Below, in pieces: positions 8,759-17,545 of a stretch of DNA of 64,000 nucleotides. Each line of letters opens with the position of its first letter. Position 1 is the stretch's first letter. The position numbers were made by a program, and so were the translations under genes. This DNA comes from Spirochaetales bacterium Spiro_10 (GTDB lineage: Bacteria; Spirochaetota; Spirochaetia; Treponematales; Treponemataceae). The stretch spans positions 92,779-156,778 of the forward strand of contig LVBL01000003.1 of assembly GCA_001604405.1 (NCBI GenBank). Reading direction: 5' to 3'. The notes under the pieces are model-generated. The model had not been told where the DNA came from. It saw only the letters and a program-made list of their open reading frames with translations, and searched no databases.

Positions 8759-9388
8759 ATGGATACAACTTTTCTACTGGCTCCATCCCTTTTAAGCGCA
8801 GATTTTTCCGAATTGGGCGCTGCCCTCGACACGATCCGGGCGAACGGCGGAGACATGATTCACGTTGACGTCATGGACGGGCATTTTGTCCCGAACCTGA
8901 CGATAGGGGTTCCCGTCGTCAAGTCCCTCCGGAGACGGTCGCGTTTGCCCTTCGACGTGCATCTCATGGTCTCGAATCCCGCCGAACAGGCGGAGTGGTT
9001 CATCGAGGCCGGGGCCGATTACCTGACGTTTCACATCGAGACCGAGGTTCACGCGCACAGGCTCGTCTCACGGATCAAGGAAGCGGGCATCAAGGCCGGT
9101 ATCAGCCTGGTCCCCTCGACGCCCGTTTCGGCCCTTGCGGAGGTGCTTCCGCTGGTGGATCTCGTGCTCGTCATGACGGTCAATCCGGGATTCGGCGGAC
9201 AGGAGATGATCATGAGCTGTCTGGAAAAGGTTCGGGAGCTGAAAAAAATCAAGCATGATCGCGGATTATCGTATATAGTATCAGTAGATGGCGGGGTCAA
9301 TGGGAAAACCCTTCCGTTCGTTCTCGAGGCGGGAACTGACTTGGTAGTGTCGGGCTCGGCGTTTTTCTCCGGGGAAATACGGAAATGA
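8759..9388 (+). CDS. rpe: ribulose-phosphate 3-epimerase
   Basis: Interconverts ribulose-5-phosphate and xylulose-5-phosphate in the pentose phosphate pathway. 209 residues, TIM barrel. Signatures in order: 'APSLLSADFSELG' at the N-terminus, 'IHVDVMDGHFVPNLTIG' (metal-binding His and Asp), 'FDVHLMVSNP', 'MTVNPGFGGQ', and 'VDGGVN' near the phosphate site. The family N-terminus begins about residue 6, so the ATG at 8759 is forced although no ribosome-binding site precedes it. It heads an operon with three exported or membrane proteins of unknown role. The length is slightly short at the C-terminus but all active-site blocks are present. Confidence 0.97.
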   Translation: MDTTFLLAPSLLSADFSELGAALDTIRANGGDMIHVDVMDGHFVPNLTIGVPVVKSLRRRSRLPFDVHLMVSNPAEQAEWFIEAGADYLTFHIETEVHAHRLVSRIKEAGIKAGISLVPSTPVSALAEVLPLVDLVLVMTVNPGFGGQEMIMSCLEKVRELKKIKHDRGLSYIVSVDGGVNGKTLPFVLEAGTDLVVSGSAFFSGEIRK

Positions 9389-9432
9389 CGCGCGAACCGC
9401 CCGGGCGCGGCCGCACGATGTGGAGTCTGTAC

Positions 9433-10383
9433 ATGAAAAAAATATGCGCTTTTTTCTTGCTGTCCGCCGTATGCGCCCTCTCTTTCGCGAACGATCCGTT
9501 CATGACCGGCCTTGACGCCTATGCGCGTTCCGACTGGCCGGCGGCAACCCAGTCCTTCAGGCGCGCGGTCGCCCTGAACTCCTCGAACGCGGAAGGCTGG
9601 TACTGGCTCCTCATGTCCGAGCTTTCCGCGGGTGATCTCGCGACCTCGCTTTCCGACATGGACCGCTTTGTCGTTGCGTTTCCCGCCGACCCGCGCGTGC
9701 CTGACGTTTCGTACCAGAAGGGCCGCGCGCTCTTTTTGCTGGCCCGCTACGAGGAATCCATCCGCGAGCTCTACCGGTTCGTGACGTCATGGCCCGATCA
9801 CGCCATGGTTTCCTCCGCGTACTACTGGGTAGGGGAATGCCTGTACGCGACTGGCCGGTACGACGAGGCACGGAGCGTTTTTACGCGGATTCTCGACACG
9901 TGGCCCGATGCGGTCAAGCGCGAGGCCGCCTGGTACCGCCTTACCCTGTTAACCCAGACCGCGAAGGAAGAGGAACTCCTGAAGCTCCTGAAAATGAGCC
10001 ATGAGGAATCCCTGCGAATAATCGAGGATTACCAGCGCCGCGAAAAGACCTACGACCAGGCGATCACCGCGTACCAAAAACGCATATCGGACATGATCAA
10101 GGACACGCGACTTGGCGAGCTTGAGGGCCAGCTCGGCGAGGAAAAAATCCGCAATTCCCGTCAACTCGACCGGATCTCCGAGCTCGAGATGCAAAACGCG
10201 GAACTTGCCGCCGCGCTCTCCATGGCCGGCAAGCCGGTTCCGCCTTCCGCAGTGTCCAACTCCATCTCCTCAGACCTCGAGTCCGTTGACCCGGAAAAGC
10301 GGCGGCGCGCCCTCGAGGAGATGAGAAACAAGGCCCAGTCCCTTCGTGAACTGTACGACCAGATTCTGGAAGGAGGCGAATGA
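9433..10383 (+). CDS. exported TPR / coiled-coil protein (YbgF-like)
   Basis: I chose the ATG at 9433 because GGAG lies 7 nt upstream and it starts directly with a signal peptide ('MKKICAFFLLSAVCALSFA', residues 1-19). An in-frame ATG at 9385 overlapping the rpe stop is possible but would bury the signal. About 317 residues. TPR units span about 25-190, including the 'SAYYWVGECLYATGRYDEARSVF' type. A Glu/Arg-rich coiled coil (about 195-260) and a Ser/Pro-rich tail with another helix follow. The architecture resembles periplasmic TPR proteins of the YbgF class, though the coiled coil here is C-terminal. It is translationally coupled to the next gene (overlapping TGATG). Confidence 0.8.
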   Translation: MKKICAFFLLSAVCALSFANDPFMTGLDAYARSDWPAATQSFRRAVALNSSNAEGWYWLLMSELSAGDLATSLSDMDRFVVAFPADPRVPDVSYQKGRALFLLARYEESIRELYRFVTSWPDHAMVSSAYYWVGECLYATGRYDEARSVFTRILDTWPDAVKREAAWYRLTLLTQTAKEEELLKLLKMSHEESLRIIEDYQRREKTYDQAITAYQKRISDMIKDTRLGELEGQLGEEKIRNSRQLDRISELEMQNAELAAALSMAGKPVPPSAVSNSISSDLESVDPEKRRRALEEMRNKAQSLRELYDQILEGGE

Positions 10384-11429
10384 TGAAACGGCTGGCCAGC
10401 TTCGTTCTCGCTTTCTCCGTTATCGCCTCCGCGGCGATGGCGGAAACCCTCGAATTGACGAGCGGATCCCTTCGTCTTACGCTGAATTCGAAAACGGGGA
10501 GTTTTCTTCTCCATCAACTTTCACAGACGGGCAAAAACCGGTATGAACCTTTACTGGAAGATCGCAATCAGGGCACGACGTCATGGTTCAGCGTGTCCTT
10601 CAACGGCGCCGTGTTCAAGCTCGCGCGCAGGCCCGGTCGGGACGTCCGCCTCGAGCCGACCGAGACGGGCGCTCGTTTCGTGTTCACCCCGAACGATTCC
10701 CTTCAGATAACGCAGTCTTTCTCGTTCGTGTCGGAAAGCTCGCGCGGGTCAGAGGCGGTGCTCGTGGAGACTACCATAGAAAACACGTCCGGCAAGACGG
10801 CCTCGGTCGCCCTGAAGGCCCTGTTCGACACCATGCTCGGAGAAGGCGAGGGGATACACTTTTTTACGAACGCGAGAAACCGCATCTCGACCGAGACACG
10901 GCTGGTAGGCGGACGCGACAGCGACTCGGTCATTGTTTCCGCGCGAAAGGACCTGTCATTCATGGTTCTCCTCGACTCCGCCCACGTCACGCGGCCCGAT
11001 TCTGTCATCATCGCGAACTGGGAACGGCTTGATACGCTCAAGTGGAATCCCGACGTCGTCGAGGGACGCTCCTTCAATACCGTGTACTCGATCCAGGATT
11101 CCGCCTTGCTCGTAACCTGGCCTGCGGTCGACGTTCAGCCGAACGCGGCCTATTCCGTACGGACCATCATCGGCCCGTATGCGGAGCGTGACGGGTTTAC
11201 GTCGAAGAACGCTCCCGCACGGGCGAGTTCCGACGCGTCCCGGCCGATCGAGCCCGTTGTCGACGTCTCAAAACTGACCGAAGGCGAGCGGCAAAAAAGA
11301 ATACGGCTGTTGCTCGAAAGAATCGCCGTCGTGGAGAAGAACCCGGATGCCGCCTCGGACGAGGAACTTGCCAGCCTAAACCGCCAGCTTGACGTTTTGC
11401 TGGCCGTACCCGGCGCACGGGGGGAATGA
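10383..11429 (+). CDS. exported beta-rich protein of unknown function
   Basis: Two adjacent ATGs occur (10380 and 10383). AGGAGG ends 6 nt before the second, so 10383 is preferred. The signal peptide covers about residues 1-21 ('MKRLASFVLAFSVIASAAMA'). Mature residues to ~260 are rich in alternating beta pattern ('LELTSGSLRLTLNSKTGSF', then 'VETTIENTSG'), suggestive of a beta-sandwich. The last ~60 residues are a charged helix. No catalytic motif is recognised. It lies in the rpe operon between two TPR proteins, so an envelope complex is plausible but unproven. Confidence 0.7.
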   Translation: MKRLASFVLAFSVIASAAMAETLELTSGSLRLTLNSKTGSFLLHQLSQTGKNRYEPLLEDRNQGTTSWFSVSFNGAVFKLARRPGRDVRLEPTETGARFVFTPNDSLQITQSFSFVSESSRGSEAVLVETTIENTSGKTASVALKALFDTMLGEGEGIHFFTNARNRISTETRLVGGRDSDSVIVSARKDLSFMVLLDSAHVTRPDSVIIANWERLDTLKWNPDVVEGRSFNTVYSIQDSALLVTWPAVDVQPNAAYSVRTIIGPYAERDGFTSKNAPARASSDASRPIEPVVDVSKLTEGERQKRIRLLLERIAVVEKNPDAASDEELASLNRQLDVLLAVPGARGE

Positions 11430-11438
11430 GCAAGAATA

Positions 11439-12533
11439 ATGGCCATTACACTGATGGAACGCGCAAAGAGGGCCTTTTACCGAAGGCGGTACAATGACGT
11501 ACTGACCATACTCGAGCCAAACGTCATCCAGTATCGCGATTCGTTTCCTTTTTATTACTTTCTCGGCCTTGCCTGCCTGCATACGGGCGACATAGGCGGG
11601 GCGACTTCCTATTTCCAGCGCGCGCGGCAAATCAAGATGCGCGACCCCGATCTCCTCGCGGCGCAAGCCGCACTCCACCTTCGCCGGGGCGACACGCACC
11701 AGGCGGTGGAATACTATCTCGAGGCCCTGGAATACGATCCGGGTCACGCGCTTTCGAGGAGGTCCCTCGAGTTCATCAGGAAAAACGGGGATCCTGAGAC
11801 GGTTTCGGCGCTCGTTGAAACGGGGAGGATTTCGAGGTTTTACCCGCGACCGCGACCGCCCGTTCCCCTCGCGCGGGTCGTCCTCCTGATTGCGCTCGCC
11901 ATCTCCGTCGCGTTTCTCGTTCCACTCGCGCGGTCGGCCGTTCGCGAGGCGCGAACGACGGGTACGCGTGCTGACCTCTCCGCGCTCGAGCTGACGGGCC
12001 AGGAGAAGTCGGCTGTCGTGGAAAACGGCGGGACATACCGGTATATCCTCACCGAACGGGAAATACTCTCGGCGTACGCGCTGGCGCAGCAAAGCTTCCA
12101 GTCGTATCGCGACAACGCTGCCCAGATCGAGATCAACCGCCTGCTCAATTCGAACGCCGGTACCGCCGTCAAGCACAAGGCGCGGTTGCTGATGGAATAT
12201 CTTTCCGTGCCGGGATTCGACACGGTAAAGGACGTGCCGCCGTTCGCGAAAGTCGCAAACGAACCCTGGCTCTACCTTGATTGCTATGTCGCCTGGAAGG
12301 GCATGGCGACGAACGTCAACCGCACGGAGAGGAGCGTATCCTTCGACTTTCTCGTCGGGTACGACACGCGCACGACGCTTGAGGGAATCGTTCCCGCGAG
12401 CTTCGGCTCGGCGCTCGAGGTTGATCCCGAACGTCCCCTCGAGGTGCTCGGACGCCTAACGTTCGCGTCCGGAAAACTCGCCCTCGAGGGAGTCTCCATC
12501 CATCAAAGCGGCAAGCCGAAGGCCGGCGAATAG
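11439..12533 (+). CDS. membrane-anchored TPR protein
   Basis: 364 residues. The N-terminal ~110 residues hold about three TPR units and have no signal, so they face the cytoplasm. One transmembrane helix lies at about 148-166 ('VVLLIALAISVAFLVPLA'). A ~195-residue C-terminal domain on the far side has a helical start and a beta-rich end (about 270-360). It is the last gene of the rpe operon, 9 nt after the preceding stop. Its end forms a small hairpin carrying the stop codon. It converges on prs with a 17-nt gap. Function unknown. Confidence 0.78.
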   Translation: MAITLMERAKRAFYRRRYNDVLTILEPNVIQYRDSFPFYYFLGLACLHTGDIGGATSYFQRARQIKMRDPDLLAAQAALHLRRGDTHQAVEYYLEALEYDPGHALSRRSLEFIRKNGDPETVSALVETGRISRFYPRPRPPVPLARVVLLIALAISVAFLVPLARSAVREARTTGTRADLSALELTGQEKSAVVENGGTYRYILTEREILSAYALAQQSFQSYRDNAAQIEINRLLNSNAGTAVKHKARLLMEYLSVPGFDTVKDVPPFAKVANEPWLYLDCYVAWKGMATNVNRTERSVSFDFLVGYDTRTTLEGIVPASFGSALEVDPERPLEVLGRLTFASGKLALEGVSIHQSGKPKAGE

Positions 12534-12539
12534 CGCCGG
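12523..12539. other. hairpin with stop codon in loop, between convergent genes
   Basis: CCGGCG (12523-12528) and CGCCGG (12534-12539) form a perfect 6-bp stem with a 5-nt loop that contains the TAG of the upstream TPR gene. No T-run follows on either strand, so it is not a canonical intrinsic terminator. It may mark or protect the 3' end of either convergent mRNA. Confidence 0.5.
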
Positions 12540-12550
12540 AACGCTTCCTG

Positions 12551-13642
12551 TCAGCGCGTCCGGGAAAGGTAGGTCACGGGGTCGAACCCGTCGATGAGAT
12601 CCGCCATCTGGCGCTCCTGGGATATCGTAAGGGTAATACGGGCGCTTAAGGATGCGGATTCGATAATCTCGATAAAGGGAAGCCTCTCCTTAATACGGGA
12701 GCAGTCGACCGTGTCGCACGTTACAAGGCGCCCGAGGCATCCCTCCGAGCGGAGCGTGGCGAGCCGTTCGCATGCGGGTCCCGAGAGCACCGGATGGACC
12801 ACCATGACATGAATGGGCTTCCCGGACTTTGAAGACAGTTCGCGGACGAGGCCGAATACCGATCCCGCCGTATCTATCATGTCGTCGACGATCCAGATCG
12901 TCTTTCCCTCGAGCGGGACGGCCGAGAGGATGTTGATGCATTCGATCTCGTTCGCGCGGTCATGGTTCCGCTGTTTGTGGGCGACGACGAGTTGCGTCCC
13001 GAACGACACGGCGAATTTCCGCGCGAGCTTTTCCCCTCCCGCGTCGACGGAGCAAAAAAGCCACTCGTCCCGGACGCGGGTCGAGAGTTCCTCGTTCGAG
13101 CCTATCGAGGTGTCGCAGAGGAATTTCTGCAAGAGGCCGAGCGCCTGCACGTCGTCGACGGCGCAGGAACACGGATCGAAGACCGTTTTCGACTTGTCGG
13201 AATGCAGCTGATAGGTAATCAGATGGTCGGCCCCGAGGGATATGAGCGTCTTGTAGTGTACCCAAAAACCGACCGAGTTGCGGCGAATCGGCCTGTCCGA
13301 TCGGCTGCAGGAGATGTAAGGCTCGAAAACGATGATTTCGTGCGCCTGCGAACGCTTGAGGACGTCTATTGTATGGTATAATTCCTGCTTGCACGCCTCG
13401 ACCGTCAGGCTTTCGCGGTTTCGCGCGGACGTCGTGAAGAGAAACACCGTTTTTCCGCGCACCGACTTGTGGAGCGTAACCTCTATCTCTCCGTCCGCGA
13501 AATCGGCTACGGACAACTCGTCGGTATAGTCGATGGTTCCGGGGTACAGGAGCCGTTCGGGGTTATCGTTCAGGGCCGCGACCACGGCCTTTGCGTACGG
13601 GCGACAGGACCGGGTGGCAAGGATCAAGAAAGGATGGGTCAT
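12551..13642 (-). CDS. prs: ribose-phosphate pyrophosphokinase, divergent spirochaetal type
   Basis: Makes PRPP from ribose-5-phosphate and ATP. 363 residues from the ATG at 13642; the open frame runs much further upstream, but that part is opposite recA and unlike the family. Recognisable blocks are 'FADGEIEV' (family 'FSDGE'), the PRPP-binding loop 'IVDDMIDTAGS', and 'VDAGGEKLARKFA' (family 'SPDxGGVxRA'). Departures: the flexible 'RQDR' loop reads 'SCSRSDRPIRRNS', and the family 'DLHxxQxQGFF' reads 'QLHSDKSKTVF', losing the leading Asp. Activity is likely but not certain. It is monocistronic, divergent from recA, and has no Shine-Dalgarno; a -10-like TATGAT sits 6 nt before the start. Confidence 0.82.
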   Translation of the reverse strand: MTHPFLILATRSCRPYAKAVVAALNDNPERLLYPGTIDYTDELSVADFADGEIEVTLHKSVRGKTVFLFTTSARNRESLTVEACKQELYHTIDVLKRSQAHEIIVFEPYISCSRSDRPIRRNSVGFWVHYKTLISLGADHLITYQLHSDKSKTVFDPCSCAVDDVQALGLLQKFLCDTSIGSNEELSTRVRDEWLFCSVDAGGEKLARKFAVSFGTQLVVAHKQRNHDRANEIECINILSAVPLEGKTIWIVDDMIDTAGSVFGLVRELSSKSGKPIHVMVVHPVLSGPACERLATLRSEGCLGRLVTCDTVDCSRIKERLPFIEIIESASLSARITLTISQERQMADLIDGFDPVTYLSRTR

Positions 13643-13648
13643 ACCGAA

Positions 13649-13654
13649 ATCATA
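13649..13654 (-). promoter_or_regulatory. -10 box of prs (predicted leaderless)
   Basis: TATGAT on the minus strand ends 6 nt before the prs ATG. No good -35 is seen at 16-18 nt spacing, so the call is moderate. It matches the leaderless arrangement seen at other operon heads here. Confidence 0.45.
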
Positions 13655-13698
13655 CAACGGAATGATGCCATACGCTATTTTTTTTGCGCGTTTTTTGG

Positions 13699-13704
13699 TA
13701 CAAT
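13699..13704 (+). promoter_or_regulatory. probable -10 box of the recA operon
   Basis: TACAAT lies behind T-rich sequence (13678-13696) that lacks a clear -35 hexamer. Predicted leader about 43 nt, ending in the strong ribosome site AGGGAGGGGG before the GTG of recA. I see no LexA-type palindrome (neither CTGT-N8-ACAG nor GAAC-N4-GTTC) in this intergenic stretch. Confidence 0.4.
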
Positions 13705-13753
13705 GCGGGCATTGACCGGATTTTCCGCCAAGTAGGGAACAGGGAGGGGGAAA

Positions 13754-14953
13754 GTGGCAAAAGTAAGCAATGAAGCGAATCCGAACGCGAACATGGGCGA
13801 CAAGCTCAAGGCGCTCGAGGTGGCGCGTTTGCAGATCGAGAAACAGTTTGGACAAGGCTCCTTGATGAAGCTTGGAACCGGGACCGAGGCTATCGGCGTG
13901 GATGTCGTGCCGTCCGGCAGCATCCTGCTTGACGAGGCCCTCGGTATCGGCGGATATCCGCGCGGAAGGATTATCGAGGTCTACGGTCCCGAGTCCTCGG
14001 GAAAGACGACGCTCGCCCTGCATGCCATAGCAGAGGCGCAAAAAACGGGCGGAATCGCCGCCTTCATCGACGCCGAGCACGCCCTTGACCCGCAATACGC
14101 CAAGGGTCTTGGCGTCAATATCGACGACTTGTGGGTATCGCAGCCGGATACGGGAGAGCAGGCCCTCGAGATCGCGGAGAGTCTCGTGCGTTCGGGCGCC
14201 GTCGACATCATCGTCGTCGACTCCGTCGCGGCGCTGACGCCCCAGGCAGAGATCGAGGGAGACATGGGCGATTCCCACATGGGACTCCAGGCGCGCCTCA
14301 TGAGCCAGGCCCTCCGCAAGCTCACCGGCATCATCGGCAAATCGAAATGCATCATCATCTTCATCAACCAGATACGCATGAAGATCGGCGTCATGTTCGG
14401 GAATCCGGAGACGACGACGGGCGGCAACGCCCTGAAGTTCTATGCGTCGGTACGGCTTGAGGTACGGAAGATCGAGACGATCGACAAGGGCGAGGACGAC
14501 GCGGTCGGAAACCGAGTCCGCGTCAAGGTCGTCAAGAACAAGGTCGCCCCGCCGTTCCGGAAAGTCGAACTCGACATCATCTTCGGAAAGGGCATATCCG
14601 CCGTCGCGAGTTTGCTGGATTCAGCGGTAAAGCACGAGTTCGTGGACAAGAAGGGCGCGTGGTACTCCATCGGCGAGGAAAAAATCGGGCAGGGACGCGA
14701 GAACGCGATTCAGTTCCTCGAGAACAATCCCGAGTTCCGCCTGGAGGTCGAGCGCAAAATACGGGAAAAACTCTTTCCCGCGCAGAAACTCAGGCCTCAG
14801 ACCGTGACCCCTTCGGCCGTCGAACAGCCGGCCCCCGCTACCGTCGCGAAACCATCGGCGAGCGCTGCCGGCGTCCCGGGAACGGCGGCCAGGCCGGCCA
14901 AGGCGTCGGCCAAGACCGTAGCCGAGGGCGCTCCGGACGGTGGCCTGTTCTGA
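13754..14953 (+). CDS. recA: recombinase RecA
   Basis: 399 residues. Strand exchange and homologous recombination ATPase. Walker A 'GPESSGKTT' at residues 78-86, Walker B-like '[11 protein letters not shown]', and the DNA-binding loop 2 region '[17 protein letters not shown]'. The core ends near 350 and an Ala/Pro/Lys-rich tail of about 50 residues follows, longer than usual. The start is GTG with AGGGAGGGGG 3 nt upstream. It heads a run of eleven same-strand genes and overlaps folK (TGATG). Confidence 0.99.
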   Translation: MAKVSNEANPNANMGDKLKALEVARLQIEKQFGQGSLMKLGTGTEAIGVDVVPSGSILLDEALGIGGYPRGRIIEVYGPESSGKTTLALHAIAEAQKTGGIAAFIDAEHALDPQYAKGLGVNIDDLWVSQPDTGEQALEIAESLVRSGAVDIIVVDSVAALTPQAEIEGDMGDSHMGLQARLMSQALRKLTGIIGKSKCIIIFINQIRMKIGVMFGNPETTTGGNALKFYASVRLEVRKIETIDKGEDDAVGNRVRVKVVKNKVAPPFRKVELDIIFGKGISAVASLLDSAVKHEFVDKKGAWYSIGEEKIGQGRENAIQFLENNPEFRLEVERKIREKLFPAQKLRPQTVTPSAVEQPAPATVAKPSASAAGVPGTAARPAKASAKTVAEGAPDGGLF

Positions 14954-15462
14954 TGGGCGGACCGGCGCAACTCGTCGTGCTGAGCCTCGGATCGAACGTC
15001 GGCGACTCGCTTTCCACCCTGAAGAAGGCGATCCGCGATCTCTCTTTCTTGCTTGACGGCATGAGGGTTTCTTCGCTGTATCTGACGACTCCGCAGGACG
15101 TGGCGCAACAGCCGGATTTTTGCAATATCGCCGTTACCGGCAAGACCACGCTACCGCCGGGGGAACTTCTTCGCGAAACGCAGGCGATCGAGGCGAGCTA
15201 TGGCAGACAGCGCGACGATTCGGCACCGCGGGGTCCCCGCACGCTCGATATCGACATCGTTCTCTACGGAGAACTCGCTGTTCGCGAGGCGAATCTCGTC
15301 ATCCCGCACGAGCGCATGGCGGTTCGGCAATTCGTCCTGATTCCGGTTCTTGAGCTTCTCCCCGATTGTGCCGATCCTGTAAGCGGACGTGCATTCCGGG
15401 AGATTCTTTCCGGTCTCGAAGACCAGGGCGTCCGCAAGGTAGGAAACCTGTATGGATACTGA
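14953..15462 (+). CDS. folK: 2-amino-4-hydroxy-6-hydroxymethyldihydropteridine pyrophosphokinase
   Basis: Transfers pyrophosphate from ATP to the pterin precursor of folate. 169 residues. The N-terminal block 'LSLGSNVGDSLSTLKKAI' and the signature 'GPRTLDIDIVLYG' (family RxxDxDI metal and ATP site) are present, as is 'VIPHERMAVRQFVLIPVLEL'. The ATG at 14953 shares bases with the recA stop; a longer in-frame open region upstream is just the recA shadow. The 3' end overlaps scpA by 11 nt. It pairs functionally with the pabBC fusion at 60188. Confidence 0.96.
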   Translation: MGGPAQLVVLSLGSNVGDSLSTLKKAIRDLSFLLDGMRVSSLYLTTPQDVAQQPDFCNIAVTGKTTLPPGELLRETQAIEASYGRQRDDSAPRGPRTLDIDIVLYGELAVREANLVIPHERMAVRQFVLIPVLELLPDCADPVSGRAFREILSGLEDQGVRKVGNLYGY

Positions 15463-16231
15463 AACCGGCGAATCGAGGCAGGAAGGGTCAAACACCTTTA
15501 AAATCCAGAATTTCGAGGGCCCGCTCGACCTGTTGCTCTTCCTGATCAAGAAGAACGAGGTCAATATCTACGACATACCGATCGCGGACATTACCGAGCA
15601 GTTTCTCGATTACCTCGATTTCTCCGTTTCGAACGACCTCGCGAGCCTGACCGAGTTCTACGCGATGGCGGCGACGCTGCTGTATATCAAGAGCCGGATG
15701 CTACTGCCCGTCGAGATAGCCCTTGAGGACGACGAGCTCGACGACCCGCGGCAGGAACTCGTGGACAAGCTCATCGAACACCAGAAGTTCAAGAAGCTTT
15801 CCGAATTGATGGAGCGCAAGGAAGACGAGGCGGAATGGGTTTTCGAGAGAAAAAAGATGCAGCGCGCCCTTCCGTTCGGCGAGGAAGAGCTCTGGGAGCG
15901 CGTCGACACCTGGGATCTTCTGAAGACCTTCTCGAATCTCGTTTCTAGCTACAACTCGGAGCGGATACTCGACCTCTATGAGGAGGTCTCGGTAAACGAG
16001 AAGATAACCCTGATGAACGAGCTTCTCGAGAACCGCGGGGAATGCATGTTCACGGACCTCATCGTGAGGAAGGGAAACCTGATGGACATCGTCTGCGCGT
16101 TCATGGCCCTGCTCGAGGCGGTGAAATTCCGCATGGCGAGCGTCTGGCAAAACCGCATGTTCGGCGATATTAAGATAAAACCCTGGGAAAAGGTCGCCAT
16201 CACCGAGATGGAGCTGACCGTCGAAGGGTAG
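15452..16231 (+). CDS. scpA: segregation and condensation protein A
   Basis: 259 residues. Kleisin subunit that bridges the Smc heads. Typical start of the core 'FEGPLDLLLFLIKKNEVNIYDIPIADITEQFLDYL' (first blocks at residues 16-52) and 'LLYIKSRMLLP'. The C-terminal winged helix holds 'GNLMDIVCAFMALLEAVKFRMAS', which contacts the Smc head. The ATG at 15452 overlaps folK; scpB follows after 8 nt, the usual pairing. Confidence 0.95.
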   Translation: MDTETGESRQEGSNTFKIQNFEGPLDLLLFLIKKNEVNIYDIPIADITEQFLDYLDFSVSNDLASLTEFYAMAATLLYIKSRMLLPVEIALEDDELDDPRQELVDKLIEHQKFKKLSELMERKEDEAEWVFERKKMQRALPFGEEELWERVDTWDLLKTFSNLVSSYNSERILDLYEEVSVNEKITLMNELLENRGECMFTDLIVRKGNLMDIVCAFMALLEAVKFRMASVWQNRMFGDIKIKPWEKVAITEMELTVEG

Positions 16232-16239
16232 CACATGCC

Positions 16240-16785
16240 ATGGAGTACAAGATGGAAACGGAAACGGCGCTGATAGAGGCCATACTTTTGCTTGAGACCG
16301 ATCCGGTCGACGAGGCGCTGCTCGCGCGCGTCACCGGTTTTTCGCGCGATGTCGTTGACGCGACGCTCGAAAAGCTTCGTGACAGGTACGCCGACGCGGG
16401 CTGCGGCATGGAGCTCGTCCAGATATCCGGAGGCTGGGCTCTCAGCCCAAAGCGCGAGCTCTGGGACAGCCTCAAGGAACGGTACGGGCGCAGGAACGAC
16501 TCCCGTCTTTCCCGCGCGGCGATGGAAACCCTTTCGATCATCGCCTATTCGCAGCCGATTACCCGCGGAGAGATCGAGGCCATACGCGGCGTCTCCGCGG
16601 ACACGATGATACGCCTTCTCGTCGATAGAAACCTGATCAAGGAAGTCGGAAAGAAAGACATCCCTGGCAAGCCCATTCAGTTCGGGACCACAAAGGAATT
16701 CCTGAAGTTCTTCCGGCTCAACAGCATCTCCGATCTTCCCAAACTTGACGAAACCGAAAATGAGCGATTTGAACTCGCGCGATGA
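16240..16785 (+). CDS. scpB: segregation and condensation protein B
   Basis: 181 residues, two winged-helix domains. 'IEAILLLETDPVDEALLARVTG' is the first and 'RAAMETLSIIAYSQPITRGEIEAIRGVS' the classic second-domain signature. ScpB dimers bind ScpA in the Smc-ScpAB condensin. It ends inside the start region of the rluB-type gene (26-nt overlap), so translation is probably coupled. Confidence 0.96.
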   Translation: MEYKMETETALIEAILLLETDPVDEALLARVTGFSRDVVDATLEKLRDRYADAGCGMELVQISGGWALSPKRELWDSLKERYGRRNDSRLSRAAMETLSIIAYSQPITRGEIEAIRGVSADTMIRLLVDRNLIKEVGKKDIPGKPIQFGTTKEFLKFFRLNSISDLPKLDETENERFELAR

Positions 16786-17545
16786 TGCGAAGGAGCGAAC
16801 AGAGGACGGAAGCGTTCGCCTTCAGGTGTACATCTCGCACGCGGGAGTGGCCTCGAGGCGCGCGGCCGAGGGGTTGATCTCCGGCGGCCGCGTGTCGGTC
16901 AACGGAGAGACCGTCACCGCGATGGGCGTGCGCGTGCTGCCTTCGGACGACGTCCGCGTGGACGGGAAGCCGATCCGCGCGGAAACGCGGAAAATCCACG
17001 TGCTACTTCACAAGCCAGCCGGTCACGTATGCACGCTCTCGGACGAACGGGGAAGACCCGTCGCCGCGGACCTTCTCAAAGGCGCGTACCCCGAGCGGCT
17101 GTACAACGTGGGCCGGCTTGATATGTACTCGAGCGGCGCGATACTCTTCACGAACGACGGAGATTTCGCTGCCGCGGTCAGTCATCCGTCATCGGGAATC
17201 GAAAAGGAGTATCTCGTGGAGACGAGCCTTTCGTTCCGCGATGACATACTGTCGGCGTTTACCCGAGGCGTGCGTATCGAATCCGAGTTCTACCGGTGCC
17301 GAGAGGCCGCGCGTGTTTCCTCGAGAAGGATACGTATCGTCCTTGTGGAGGGAAAAAACCGCGAGATTCGCCGGGTGCTCAAGTTTTTCGGTTTGGGCAT
17401 CAAGAGCCTCGTGAGGACGCGGATCGGACCGGTTGTGCTCGGCGATCTGGGTGTCGGCATGCACCGGGAACTGACCGGTGCGGAGATTCGGGGATTGCTC
17501 GACGCGCGGTCGAGAAACGGGGGAAACGATGACTGTGGCGATTGA
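16760..17545 (+). CDS. rluB: RluB-family 23S rRNA pseudouridine synthase
   Basis: 261 residues from the ATG at 16760; a TTG 15 nt earlier is possible but weaker. An N-terminal S4 RNA-binding domain ('RLQVYISHAGVASRRAAEGLISGGRVSVNG') precedes the RsuA/RluB catalytic domain with 'NVGRLDMYSSGAILFTNDGDFA', where the Asp of GRLD is catalytic. 'EGKNREIRRVLKFFG' completes the signature. It probably modifies helix 89-90 of 23S rRNA (family knowledge). It lies between scpB and cmk with overlaps on both sides, a common order (scpA-scpB-rluB-cmk). Confidence 0.93.
   Translation: MSDLNSRDDAKERTEDGSVRLQVYISHAGVASRRAAEGLISGGRVSVNGETVTAMGVRVLPSDDVRVDGKPIRAETRKIHVLLHKPAGHVCTLSDERGRPVAADLLKGAYPERLYNVGRLDMYSSGAILFTNDGDFAAAVSHPSSGIEKEYLVETSLSFRDDILSAFTRGVRIESEFYRCREAARVSSRRIRIVLVEGKNREIRRVLKFFGLGIKSLVRTRIGPVVLGDLGVGMHRELTGAEIRGLLDARSRNGGNDDCGD

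Noticed and set aside
13643..13753. SOS box in front of recA
   Set aside because: Neither the proteobacterial nor the Gram-positive LexA palindrome is present; only T-runs and a possible -10 box are seen.
13643..14278. N-terminal extension of prs running into recA
   Set aside because: The translation has no family similarity and is antisense to recA; the PRPP synthetase begins at 13642.
14953..15462. RecA-FolK fusion through a longer in-frame upstream region
   Set aside because: The upstream part is in a different frame from recA and lacks motifs; TGATG overlap at 14951-14955 is ordinary translational coupling.
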